This document shows positions 8,706 to 15,827 of a DNA stretch of 47,797 nucleotides, one piece after another. Each line of letters starts with the position of its first letter. Position 1 is the first letter of the stretch. The notes beneath the pieces are model-generated. The model did not search any database and had not been told where the DNA came from. It saw only the letters and a program-made list of their open reading frames with translations. This stretch comes from Pedosphaera sp. Its GTDB lineage: Bacteria > Verrucomicrobiota > Verrucomicrobiia > Limisphaerales > UBA1096. Both the position numbers and the translations under genes were made by a program. The stretch is taken from NCBI GenBank assembly GCA_022451065.1, contig JAKUOU010000016.1:1-47797 (forward strand), in the 5' to 3' direction.

Positions 8706-11147
8706 ATGAACATACTAATCAATAACGCTAAAAAAATTCGGCTGTTCAGCTTGGCTGCCGCGGTCTGTCTTGGCACTGCAACCTCCGGCATGGCACTGGA
8801 GTTCAACAAGGGTGATCATGTTGTACTCATCGGAAACGCACTCGCCGAGCGCATGCAACATCACGGCTGGCTAGAAAGCTATATTCAGGCCACTACGGCC
8901 GACAAGGAACTGGTGTTCCGCAACCATGGCTTCGGCGGCGACAAGGTGAACAATCGACCACGCAACAACGGTTTCCCGAGCGCCGATGCGTACCTCGAGA
9001 TTTCCAAGGCCGACGTTATCCTGGCGTTCTGGGGTTACAACGAGTCCTTTGACAACAGCCCGGACGCCTACCGTGCCGACTTGGCCAAGTGGATTGATGA
9101 AACCAAGGGCAAGAAATACAACGGAAAGGGCGCCCCGCGCATCGTGCTCCTCTCGCCGATTGCCCACGAGAATCTTGGCCAACCCAACCTCCCAGACGGC
9201 TCCGCCAACAACGAGCGCCTGGCCAAATACACAGACGCCACCCGCCAGGTAGCCAATGAAAAGGGAGTTGAATTTATTGATTTATTCAACCTTTCACAAG
9301 ATCTCTACAAGCGCAGTAAATTGCCGCTGACGATCAATGGCATCCACCTAACTAGCAGAGGCAACAATCAACTTGCACGGGGCATCCACAAAAACCTGTT
9401 CGGAAAATCACCGAGAGCAAGCGGACGCAAGCTGGCTAGGATTCGGGGTGCCGTGCTCGACAAGAACTGGCACTGGTACAACCGTTATCGCGCTACTGAC
9501 GGCAATGATGTCTGGGGAGGCCGATCCGGTTTGTCATTCGTCAACAAGCAGACCAACCGCGTGGTATTACAGCATGAGTTGAAAATGATCGACGTAATGA
9601 CCGCCAACCGCGACAAGGTTGTTCATGCTGCTGCCAACGGCAAAACCATCAAGGCCGATGACAGCAATGTACCGGCACCAGTCAAGGTCATTTCCAACGT
9701 GGGTGGCGGTTCGGCGAGCAGCAATGCGAATAAGGAGGGTTCGGTGAAATATGACAAGCCGGAGGAAACGCTGGCCAAGCTTAAGCTCGCGCCGAACATG
9801 AAAGCCAATCTCTTTGCCTCCGAGGAGATGTTCGACAACATGATCAATCCGGTGCAGATGGGAGTCGACACCAAGGGACGTCTCTGGGCCGCCGTCTGGC
9901 CGACCTATCCCAAGTGGGAGCCGATCAAGAACGGAGCCAACAAGCAGATGCAGGATTCACTCGTTATTTTGCCGGACAAGAATCGCGACGGTGTGGCCGA
10001 CAAGATGATTACCTTCGCGCGCGTGCACAATCCTACCGGCTTCGAGTTCTGGAATGGGGGCGTCATCGTCGCCAGTTGTCCTGACCTGATTTACCTCAAG
10101 GACACTGACGGAGACGATAAGGCAGACGTGAAGGAACGGCTGCTGCACGGCCTCGACTCGGCCGACACGCACCATGCGGCCAACAATATCGTATACGGCC
10201 CAGGCGGCTACATTTACTACCAGCGCGGTGTGTTCCACGTCAGCAACGTGGAAACCCCTTGGCAAGGGCCGCAGCGCGATACCGCCTCGGCGATGTACCG
10301 CTTCAATCCGAGAACATTCAGGTTCTCCTATCACGCCAACAACAGTCCAAACCCGCATGGCATCAGCTTCGATTACTGGGGCTACCATTTCGCAACGGAC
10401 GGTACCGGTGGCCGGGCCTACCAGGTTCGCCCCGATGGCAAAGGGAAATTCAAGATGCAGGAACTGCTGAAAAAAACCGTTCGCCCGGTCTGCTCCAGCG
10501 GTATTCTCTCTAGCGAACATTTCCCGGAGGAAAACAATGGTAATTTCCTGATTTGCAATGCAATCGGTTTTCTTGGGATCAAGCAGTACACGCTTGAATA
10601 CGATGATGAGGGGGATGTCTGGGGCACCGAGACCAAGGATTTACTCGTTTCAGGCGATCGTAACATGAGACCAACCGACTTCGAGATTGGTGACGACGGC
10701 GCACTCTATGTTTCCGACTGGCAAAATGTCATTGTTGGCCACATGCAGCACAACGTCCGAGACCCAAACCGCAACAAGACCCATGGCCGTATTTACCGCG
10801 TGACCTACGAGGGACGACCACTATCCAAACACGTGAAGGTTGATGGCCAATCAATCAACAAATTGCTCGACCTGCTCAAGCACCCGATCAACGGCATCCG
10901 GCAGCGCGCTCGTGTAGAGTTAAGTGAACACCCGAGTGACAAGGTGCTGGCCGCCACGGACAAGTGGCTCAAGCAATTTGATCCCAAGGCCAAGGAAGAT
11001 GCCCATCACTTACTTGAGGCGCTATGGGTCTACCAGCGCAACGACACAAAAAATGAAGCGTTGTTGGATCAAATGCTGAACTCACCCGAGGAACACGCCC
11101 GTATTTCGGCCCAGACCGTTAAGCAGTTCTGGGATAAAAATCTCTAG
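8706..11147 (+). CDS. Secreted SGNH-like domain plus PVC-type propeller protein, no heme motif
   Basis: 813 aa with a Sec signal peptide (hydrophobic stretch ending SGMALE). Residues about 30-230 follow the SGNH/GDSL hydrolase pattern, but the active site looks worn: block I reads VVLIGNALAER instead of GDS, and block V reads NGIHL instead of DxxH. Residues about 345-720 form the propeller of PVC membrane-bound dehydrogenases (FASEEMFDNMINPVQMGVD, PHGISFDYWG, KTHGRIYRVTY), followed by a helical C-terminus. The usual C-terminal CxxCH heme domain is missing. It may therefore be a carbohydrate-binding rather than redox protein. The next gene starts 9 bases after its stop, so the two are probably co-transcribed. 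Confidence 0.82.
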   Translation: MNILINNAKKIRLFSLAAAVCLGTATSGMALEFNKGDHVVLIGNALAERMQHHGWLESYIQATTADKELVFRNHGFGGDKVNNRPRNNGFPSADAYLEISKADVILAFWGYNESFDNSPDAYRADLAKWIDETKGKKYNGKGAPRIVLLSPIAHENLGQPNLPDGSANNERLAKYTDATRQVANEKGVEFIDLFNLSQDLYKRSKLPLTINGIHLTSRGNNQLARGIHKNLFGKSPRASGRKLARIRGAVLDKNWHWYNRYRATDGNDVWGGRSGLSFVNKQTNRVVLQHELKMIDVMTANRDKVVHAAANGKTIKADDSNVPAPVKVISNVGGGSASSNANKEGSVKYDKPEETLAKLKLAPNMKANLFASEEMFDNMINPVQMGVDTKGRLWAAVWPTYPKWEPIKNGANKQMQDSLVILPDKNRDGVADKMITFARVHNPTGFEFWNGGVIVASCPDLIYLKDTDGDDKADVKERLLHGLDSADTHHAANNIVYGPGGYIYYQRGVFHVSNVETPWQGPQRDTASAMYRFNPRTFRFSYHANNSPNPHGISFDYWGYHFATDGTGGRAYQVRPDGKGKFKMQELLKKTVRPVCSSGILSSEHFPEENNGNFLICNAIGFLGIKQYTLEYDDEGDVWGTETKDLLVSGDRNMRPTDFEIGDDGALYVSDWQNVIVGHMQHNVRDPNRNKTHGRIYRVTYEGRPLSKHVKVDGQSINKLLDLLKHPINGIRQRARVELSEHPSDKVLAATDKWLKQFDPKAKEDAHHLLEALWVYQRNDTKNEALLDQMLNSPEEHARISAQTVKQFWDKNL

Positions 11148-11156
11148 ATCCAGCGG

Positions 11157-12446
11157 ATGAGTTTTTCCCTGAGAAAGACGATCGGCTTATTTGCCCTTTT
11201 GTTCTTGGTGACGGCATGGCCAAGTGCGGAAAATGAGGCGCAATTGATTGCGCCAGGGGCCGAACCGGTCAAGCTGGCCGGTGGCTTCAAGTTCACCGAG
11301 GGACCGGCCGTGGCGGTCAACGGGGATGTGTATTTCACCGACATCCCGAACAGCCGCATCCATAAATGGTCGGTCGCCGACAGGAAACTCTCGACGTTTG
11401 CCGAGGATACCAAGGGGGCCAACGGCCTTTTCTTCGCTGAAGACGGTAGCCTGTACGCTTGCCAAACCCAGGCCAAGAGGGTCGTTGCCTATACAGCCGA
11501 TGGCTCGGACAGCAGTTCCTTGGCCAAGCGCTATGACGGTAAGAAATTCAACAAGCCAAATGACCTGTGGATTGATGCCAAGGGCGGCGTTTATTTCTCC
11601 GACCCCAACTACGGTAACCAGGAACACACTCAGGACGGCGAACATGTCTATTATATAAGGCCTGGTGATGGAGAGGTGATCCGAGTGGCCGACGGCTTCA
11701 AGAGGCCCAATGGACTCGTCGGAACACCGGACGGTTCTACACTTTACATAGCCGATCACGGAGACAAAAAAACCTATCACTATGCTGTTAAGGATGATGG
11801 GACGCTCAAGGATAAAAAACTGTTTTGTAAAAGCGGTTCAGATGGGATGACCCTCGATCAAAACAGCAACGTCTATCTTACCTCTGGCAGCGTAAAGGTG
11901 TTTAGTCCGGAAGGCGATCAGGTTGCAGACCTTAAATTTCCGGAGAGTCCCTCCAACGTCATTTTTGGTGGCAAGGATTTGAAGACGCTCTATGTCACGG
12001 CACGCACCGGGTTCTACTCACTCGGGATGGCAGTGAGTGGCGCCAAGCGAGAAAAGGCATTTCGTATCACTATCAGCACCGTGCAGGACAAGATGCTTTA
12101 CGACAAAAAAGAGTTCAGCGTAGAGACCGGCAAGCGGGTGCAGTTGACCTTCGTGAACAACGACTTCCCGCCGCACAACCTGTTGATCGTCAAGCCGGGC
12201 ACGGCCGATGAGGTGGCCAACCTCGCAATCCTGCTTGGTAACGATGGTTTCAAGAAGCAGTGGCGTCCAGACACACCGAAGATTTTGTGGGGATCGACGA
12301 TGATCGACTACGAACAGAAATCGGTCATCAACTTCACCGCGCCGGAACCGGGGGACTACCCGTACGTCTGTACATTCCCCGGCCACGCGCTACTGATGCG
12401 CGGCATGATGCACGTCCTGCCCAAGGGCGGTGCGAAGAAGAAGTAG
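11157..12446 (+). CDS. SMP-30/gluconolactonase-type propeller fused to a cupredoxin domain
   Basis: 429 aa, ATG start, with a Sec signal peptide (IGLFALLFLVTAWPSA). Residues about 35-285 form an SMP-30/gluconolactonase/LRE-like propeller (GPAVAVNGDVYFTD, NKPNDLWIDAKGGVYFSDP, KRPNGLVGTPDG). Residues about 300-425 are a plastocyanin/azurin-like domain with a full type 1 copper set: His in FPPHNLL, Cys and His in YVCTFPGH, and Met in LLMRGMM. The join suggests a lactonase or sugar-processing enzyme carrying its own copper electron carrier or docking domain. It follows the SGNH/propeller gene and ends facing the YbjQ gene, with a 16-base palindrome in the gap. Confidence 0.9.
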   Translation: MSFSLRKTIGLFALLFLVTAWPSAENEAQLIAPGAEPVKLAGGFKFTEGPAVAVNGDVYFTDIPNSRIHKWSVADRKLSTFAEDTKGANGLFFAEDGSLYACQTQAKRVVAYTADGSDSSSLAKRYDGKKFNKPNDLWIDAKGGVYFSDPNYGNQEHTQDGEHVYYIRPGDGEVIRVADGFKRPNGLVGTPDGSTLYIADHGDKKTYHYAVKDDGTLKDKKLFCKSGSDGMTLDQNSNVYLTSGSVKVFSPEGDQVADLKFPESPSNVIFGGKDLKTLYVTARTGFYSLGMAVSGAKREKAFRITISTVQDKMLYDKKEFSVETGKRVQLTFVNNDFPPHNLLIVKPGTADEVANLAILLGNDGFKKQWRPDTPKILWGSTMIDYEQKSVINFTAPEPGDYPYVCTFPGHALLMRGMMHVLPKGGAKKK

Positions 12447-12461
12447 CGCTTGGCCAAGCGC
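12446..12461. terminator. Perfect palindrome between convergent genes, possible bidirectional terminator
   Basis: GCGCTTGGCCAAGCGC is a perfect 16-base palindrome that starts on the last base of the upstream stop codon and fills almost the whole 17-base gap between two convergent genes. It could fold into a 6-pair hairpin with a GGCC loop; CTTTACT follows on the plus strand. It is also one of the TTGGCCAA repeats, so terminator function is only a guess. Confidence 0.35.
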
Positions 12462-12463
12462 CT

Positions 12464-12796
12464 TTACTCCACCACGACGGCCGTGCCGTAGGCCATCATC
12501 TCAGCGGCACCCTTCATGATCACGGAGGTTTGAAACTGCAGGCCAATAATGGCGTTGGCACCCAGTTCTTCAGCCTGATCGGTCATGCGGTCGATCGCTT
12601 GTTCACGGCTTTCGGCAAGCAACTTGGCGTACTCGGTGACTTCACCGCCGACGATGCTCCGGAGGCCTGCCATGATGTCTTTGCCTACATGGCGGGCACG
12701 GATGGTATTACCACGAACAAGGCCGATCGTACGCACGACGTTTTTCTCTGGAACAGTGGGCGTTGTGACAACTATCATTTTATTAGTCTCGCTCAT
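12464..12796 (-). CDS. YbjQ/UPF0145 family protein, stand-alone copy
   Basis: 110 aa, ATG start. It matches the YbjQ/UPF0145 (DUF74) family from end to end: VVTTPTV, RTIGLVRGNTIRARH, the GGEVTEY motif, the LLAESREQA helix and LGANAIIGLQFQTS. The family forms small pentamer-like assemblies; function is not established, though heavy-metal binding has been proposed. The sequence is nearly the same as the C-terminal domain of the protein at 13102-13950, so it arose by a recent local duplication. It begins 2 bases after the preceding membrane-protein gene and is the last gene of the sigma/anti-sigma operon. Confidence 0.92.
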   Translation of the reverse strand: MSETNKMIVVTTPTVPEKNVVRTIGLVRGNTIRARHVGKDIMAGLRSIVGGEVTEYAKLLAESREQAIDRMTDQAEELGANAIIGLQFQTSVIMKGAAEMMAYGTAVVVE

Positions 12797-12798
12797 AT

Positions 12799-13080
12799 TT
12801 AAATTTGGACATCCCTGTATTTGTCGGTCTTGGCGGCTTTAAGGCGCTGGAAGAGCACCGTAAAAAACAAAATACCAATTCCGATGATCATTGTTGGCAC
12901 GCCGAAGCGAATAAACAACGGCACCTTATCCTCCGGATCCCCGGTGCGGGCAAATTCCGCATCAGTGATCAGTTCCTGGCATAACCAAAAGGCTCCGACA
13001 CCGTAAACAAGGATCAAGCCGACAATGGCCAGGAATTGACCAATATTGGATCCCGTTTCCACTAGTTTTTTTTCACTCAC
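12799..13080 (-). CDS. Small two-helix membrane protein, paralogue of the anti-sigma membrane region
   Basis: 93 aa, GTG start. Two hydrophobic helices (about residues 13-33 and 58-80) are joined by a polar loop, and the end is TDKYRDVQI. The anti-sigma protein at 13950-14402 ends TDKYKDVQI and has the same two-helix plan, so this gene is that membrane region without the zinc-finger part. No named family is recognised. It sits 21 bases after the ankyrin-YbjQ gene and 2 bases before the second YbjQ gene, giving a repeated unit of two-helix protein then YbjQ. It may compete with or assist the anti-sigma factor in the membrane; this is inference. Confidence 0.8.
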   Translation of the reverse strand: MSEKKLVETGSNIGQFLAIVGLILVYGVGAFWLCQELITDAEFARTGDPEDKVPLFIRFGVPTMIIGIGILFFTVLFQRLKAAKTDKYRDVQI

Positions 13081-13101
13081 AATATCTGGTCTTTGAGTTG
13101 G

Positions 13102-13950
13102 TTAAACGTCTTCCACCACGACTGCTGTCCCAAAGGCCATCATTTCTGCAGCCCCTTCCATCACGACCGAGGTCTGAAATTGCAAGCCAATGACAGCGTT
13201 GGCTCCAAGCTCATCGGCCTGTGCCAACATTCGATCGAGAGCCTGTTCTCGGCTTTCAGCCAATAATTTTCCATACTCATTCACCTCACCCCCAACGAGA
13301 TTTCGCAGTCCAGCCATGATATCCCGTCCAAGATGTCGGGCACGAATGGTATTACCCCGGACCAGTCCGATCGTACGCACCACTTTTTTACCGGCGATTT
13401 GCGGCGATGTCGTCACCATGATCGGCTTTGAAGGCGTCGGAATCTCCTCCGGCTTCGGTTTCGTAAACACAGCGTAAAGGATGCCGAAAACGAACAACGC
13501 CGGACAACTAAAGCAGCACAAAAGCCCAAACCAAATGTCTTCATTTTTTTCCGCGCCGATACTGTCAAGGTATTCGCCGACTTCCCGCTTGGCCTTTCGG
13601 GCATCACTGTCGAACTCATCGGATTCCATTCGCGCATAGGCAGCATCCAATGGGGTGCTCCCATCGTTGTTGCGTGCATTCATGCCCGCGCCTTTTTCAA
13701 CAAGCCATTTTACCGTTTCGAGCTGACCAAAATAGGCAGCGTGATGAAGTGGAGTGGACTTATGCTTTTCATCCCGAACTTCGATATCAATCCCGGCATC
13801 TATATGTTGCTGAAGTGCCGTCAGATCACCTTTGCGGGCCGCCGTCCAGATGTCGTCCCCTGGAGTGGCAGGTTTGGAGTCGGGTTCCTGTGCCACGATG
13901 ATTGTGGCGCAGAACAGGCCGGCAATTAGTGCTTTGAGTGGATGTTTCAT
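13102..13950 (-). CDS. Ankyrin - membrane helix - YbjQ fusion protein
   Basis: 282 aa from the ATG at 13950; a TTG one codon upstream is not needed. Order of parts: signal peptide (KALIAGLFCATIIVAQ), three ankyrin repeats (about residues 30-135; DDIWTAARKGD, TPLHHAAYFGQ, GSTPLDAAYAR), a transmembrane helix (about 142-162, IWFGLLCCFSCPALFVFGIL), then a YbjQ domain to the end. The ankyrin part is probably periplasmic and the YbjQ part cytoplasmic. Its start overlaps the anti-sigma stop by one base (TGATG), which indicates coupled translation. I know of no described protein with this exact order. It may report an envelope signal across the membrane. Confidence 0.87.
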   Translation of the reverse strand: MKHPLKALIAGLFCATIIVAQEPDSKPATPGDDIWTAARKGDLTALQQHIDAGIDIEVRDEKHKSTPLHHAAYFGQLETVKWLVEKGAGMNARNNDGSTPLDAAYARMESDEFDSDARKAKREVGEYLDSIGAEKNEDIWFGLLCCFSCPALFVFGILYAVFTKPKPEEIPTPSKPIMVTTSPQIAGKKVVRTIGLVRGNTIRARHLGRDIMAGLRNLVGGEVNEYGKLLAESREQALDRMLAQADELGANAVIGLQFQTSVVMEGAAEMMAFGTAVVVEDV

Positions 13951-14402
13951 CAAATTTGGACGTCCTTATACTTGTCGGTCTTATGCGCTTTTATGCGTTG
14001 TAGCACCACGGTAAAGACCATCAATCCGAGACCGCCTATAATGGAAGGTAGTCCGATCTTGAGCCATAACGGGGCTTCCGGGTCTTTGATCACACCGGCG
14101 ACCATAAGGAACGCCCCGGTTCCGTAAAGAAGGATTAAAGGGACAATGAACATGAGTTGCCCAACGTTTGCCCAAGTATTTGTTGTTAGGTATTTATTCA
14201 CGTTCATTTTCTCTTTTTTAGTCAGTTTATCGAAGGGAATGTTGCCCACACCTTCCCGGAATTTCTTCATTTCCTGGTGGACTTCGGTGCATTGTCTGCA
14301 ATCTTCTAGGATCAAACCCACACGCTGCCGGTCGGACTGGGTCAGTTCCCCATCGAGGTAGCCGGAAATTAAAAGCTCGGTTTCTTGGCAGTCGTGTTTC
14401 AT
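13950..14402 (-). CDS. Probable anti-sigma factor, zinc-finger type with two membrane helices
   Basis: 150 aa. The N-terminus resembles zinc-binding anti-sigma domains: Cys5, the LISGYLDGEL helix, and Cys35-x2-Cys38. The usual His of the HxxxCxxC motif is replaced (Ile31), though His3 could substitute. A charged linker follows, then two membrane helices (about 80-100 and 115-137) and the tail TDKYKDVQI shared with the protein at 12799-13080. Its ATG overlaps the sigma factor stop (ATGA), the standard arrangement for a sigma/anti-sigma pair. It is inferred to hold the sigma factor of 14399-14914 at the membrane until a signal arrives. Confidence 0.82.
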   Translation of the reverse strand: MKHDCQETELLISGYLDGELTQSDRQRVGLILEDCRQCTEVHQEMKKFREGVGNIPFDKLTKKEKMNVNKYLTTNTWANVGQLMFIVPLILLYGTGAFLMVAGVIKDPEAPLWLKIGLPSIIGGLGLMVFTVVLQRIKAHKTDKYKDVQI

Positions 14403-14914
14403 TGCAGATATTTCTTCATGCGGTTTCTTAGTTCATTTCGAGCCCGGTGCAGGCGGCTCATTACCGTGCCGGCAGGCATGGCCAGTACCTCGGCGATTTC
14501 GGCGTAGCTCAAGTCCTGATGATCCCGAAGCAGGATGATTTCCTGTTGATCCTGCGGCATGGAATTCAACTCCCGTTTTAGCAGTACCGTCAGTTCATTT
14601 AGCTCGGTTGCAACGTCGGGTTTTTTATTGTTGTCTGGTTGATCGGCCAAGGCCTCCACGTCGTGTGGCTTTCGTCGGCGTAGAACATCCAACGATCCGT
14701 TTCGCACAACCCTCAAAAACCAGGATCGGTGCGTTCCAAGCTTTCCGTTGAACTGGCCGCCATGCACGAGCTTTCGCAGAGAATCCTGCACCACATCCAT
14801 GGCATCTTCACGATGCTTGAGCAACTGCATGGCTACACCAAAGCCCTGATAGGAGAGCGACTCCAGGTCAGTATCCTGAAGCTTTAGGTTTTGTCTGAGC
14901 CTTAAACCTGTCAC
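14399..14914 (-). CDS. ECF RNA polymerase sigma factor
   Basis: 171 aa, GTG start. Region 2 (HREDAMDVVQDSLRKLVH, then RSWFLRVVRNGSLDVLRRR) and region 4 (MPQDQQEIILLRDHQDLSYAEIAEVLAMPAGTVMSRLHRARNELR) are both complete, and there is no extra domain, as for extracytoplasmic-function factors. It heads an operon of anti-sigma factor, ankyrin-YbjQ, two-helix protein and YbjQ. A promoter-like sequence of ECF type (GGAAT, 16 bases, CGTA) lies just upstream at 14926-14951, and the same sequence precedes the CotH/ankyrin gene. Self-regulation is therefore likely. The leader would be only a few bases. Confidence 0.93.
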   Translation of the reverse strand: MTGLRLRQNLKLQDTDLESLSYQGFGVAMQLLKHREDAMDVVQDSLRKLVHGGQFNGKLGTHRSWFLRVVRNGSLDVLRRRKPHDVEALADQPDNNKKPDVATELNELTVLLKRELNSMPQDQQEIILLRDHQDLSYAEIAEVLAMPAGTVMSRLHRARNELRNRMKKYLQ

Positions 14915-14925
14915 TCATATATGAT

Positions 14926-14951
14926 TACGCGCAGTCCCGGGTTTTATTCCC
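14926..14951 (-). promoter_or_regulatory. Candidate ECF-type promoter of the sigma/anti-sigma operon
   Basis: Minus strand: GGGAATAA (14944-14951), a 13-base spacer and GCGTA (14926-14930). This equals GGAAT-N16-CGTA, close to the GGAAC-N16/17-CGTT type known for some ECF factors. The same two elements at the same spacing occur upstream of the CotH/ankyrin gene, and CCC is also shared inside the spacer. The GTG start lies 11 bases beyond the -10 element, so the transcript would have almost no leader. The remaining gap up to 15049 shows nothing else I can support. Confidence 0.6.
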
Positions 14952-15049
14952 ACTAAATACAACTGGCTCACGTCAAAGCTATGTTGCGAGCGATTGTCCC
15001 GAGTGGTGATAGCCATGATTCTTGCCGCATGGATTGCAGCTTTCAAGGC

Positions 15050-15736
15050 TTAATCGGTTTGGTACGTTCGCCGGATAAATGGTTTCTCGACGATGAAGTA
15101 GAATCCGTAAATCCCTATGTGACAAGCCAGTGCAAACGACAGGCCTACAAGGGATCCCGTAATCAAAGCTGGGCCATAGGCATGGAAATTTCCGACGCCG
15201 TACATTGGATTGGAAAGCCACCTGTAAGGGCCACGCGCGGTATACTCGCCGTGAGATTTTTCTAAAAACAAATCCCGAAAATAATAAGTATTTATGCCAA
15301 CAATCCAGGTTGCCCAAAACTTGATTCCAAGACCGACCGCGGTGAGCAGGACAAACAGGCTCCATTTCAGGGCCGGTGGCAGTGGAATTGTCGCGCCGGC
15401 ATGTAGGGCTGCTGCCGCAACACCTAAGCCGATGTTGAAAAACATCAGGCCGCAAATCATGTCGTACAATTTTGTGGCATTATTTTCACCAAACTTTTCG
15501 AGCATAACCCGCTTGATTCGTGTGCCGAGAATAAGGCTGATGCCGAGGTAGTAAAAAACCCAGGAGCCGATGGCGAACTCAATATGCCAGCCGGACTGCT
15601 CTGCTTCGTAAGCCAGCCAGACGCTAACGCCGAGTAACGGAACCCAAGCGACCAGAAAACGACCCGCATCCAGCCGGAGTCCCGTCATCGCAAGGGCAAC
15701 GTCAGTCGCCTTCCACAAGGTTTTGAAAAGGTTCAT
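15050..15736 (-). CDS. Integral membrane protein, phospholipid/isoprenylcysteine methyltransferase-like
   Basis: 228 aa from the ATG at 15736; an upstream extension to 15823 looks non-coding. About five to six hydrophobic helices are visible. The C-terminal part reads YTARGPYRWLSNPMYGVGNF, like the RGPYxxxRHPxY signature of the PEMT/ICMT methyltransferase families, which bind S-adenosylmethionine at that loop. Here Arg-His is replaced by Leu-Ser before Asn-Pro, so activity is uncertain. It may methylate a lipid or a lipid-linked group. It lies between the acyltransferase and the sigma operon on the same strand, 91 bases after the former. Confidence 0.7.
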   Translation of the reverse strand: MNLFKTLWKATDVALAMTGLRLDAGRFLVAWVPLLGVSVWLAYEAEQSGWHIEFAIGSWVFYYLGISLILGTRIKRVMLEKFGENNATKLYDMICGLMFFNIGLGVAAAALHAGATIPLPPALKWSLFVLLTAVGLGIKFWATWIVGINTYYFRDLFLEKSHGEYTARGPYRWLSNPMYGVGNFHAYGPALITGSLVGLSFALACHIGIYGFYFIVEKPFIRRTYQTD

Positions 15737-15827
15737 GGGCAAATCCCAGCCCGATATTGTGCTGGCGGAGGGATGCTGAAAAACAGCGCGTTGCAGCATA
15801 GCGCCACCGGGTACTTGATGCAATGCC

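Noticed and set aside
12450-12457. TTGGCCAA as a DNA uptake sequence
   Set aside because: Known uptake sequences are directional; this repeat is a perfect palindrome and sits mostly inside genes rather than as inverted pairs.
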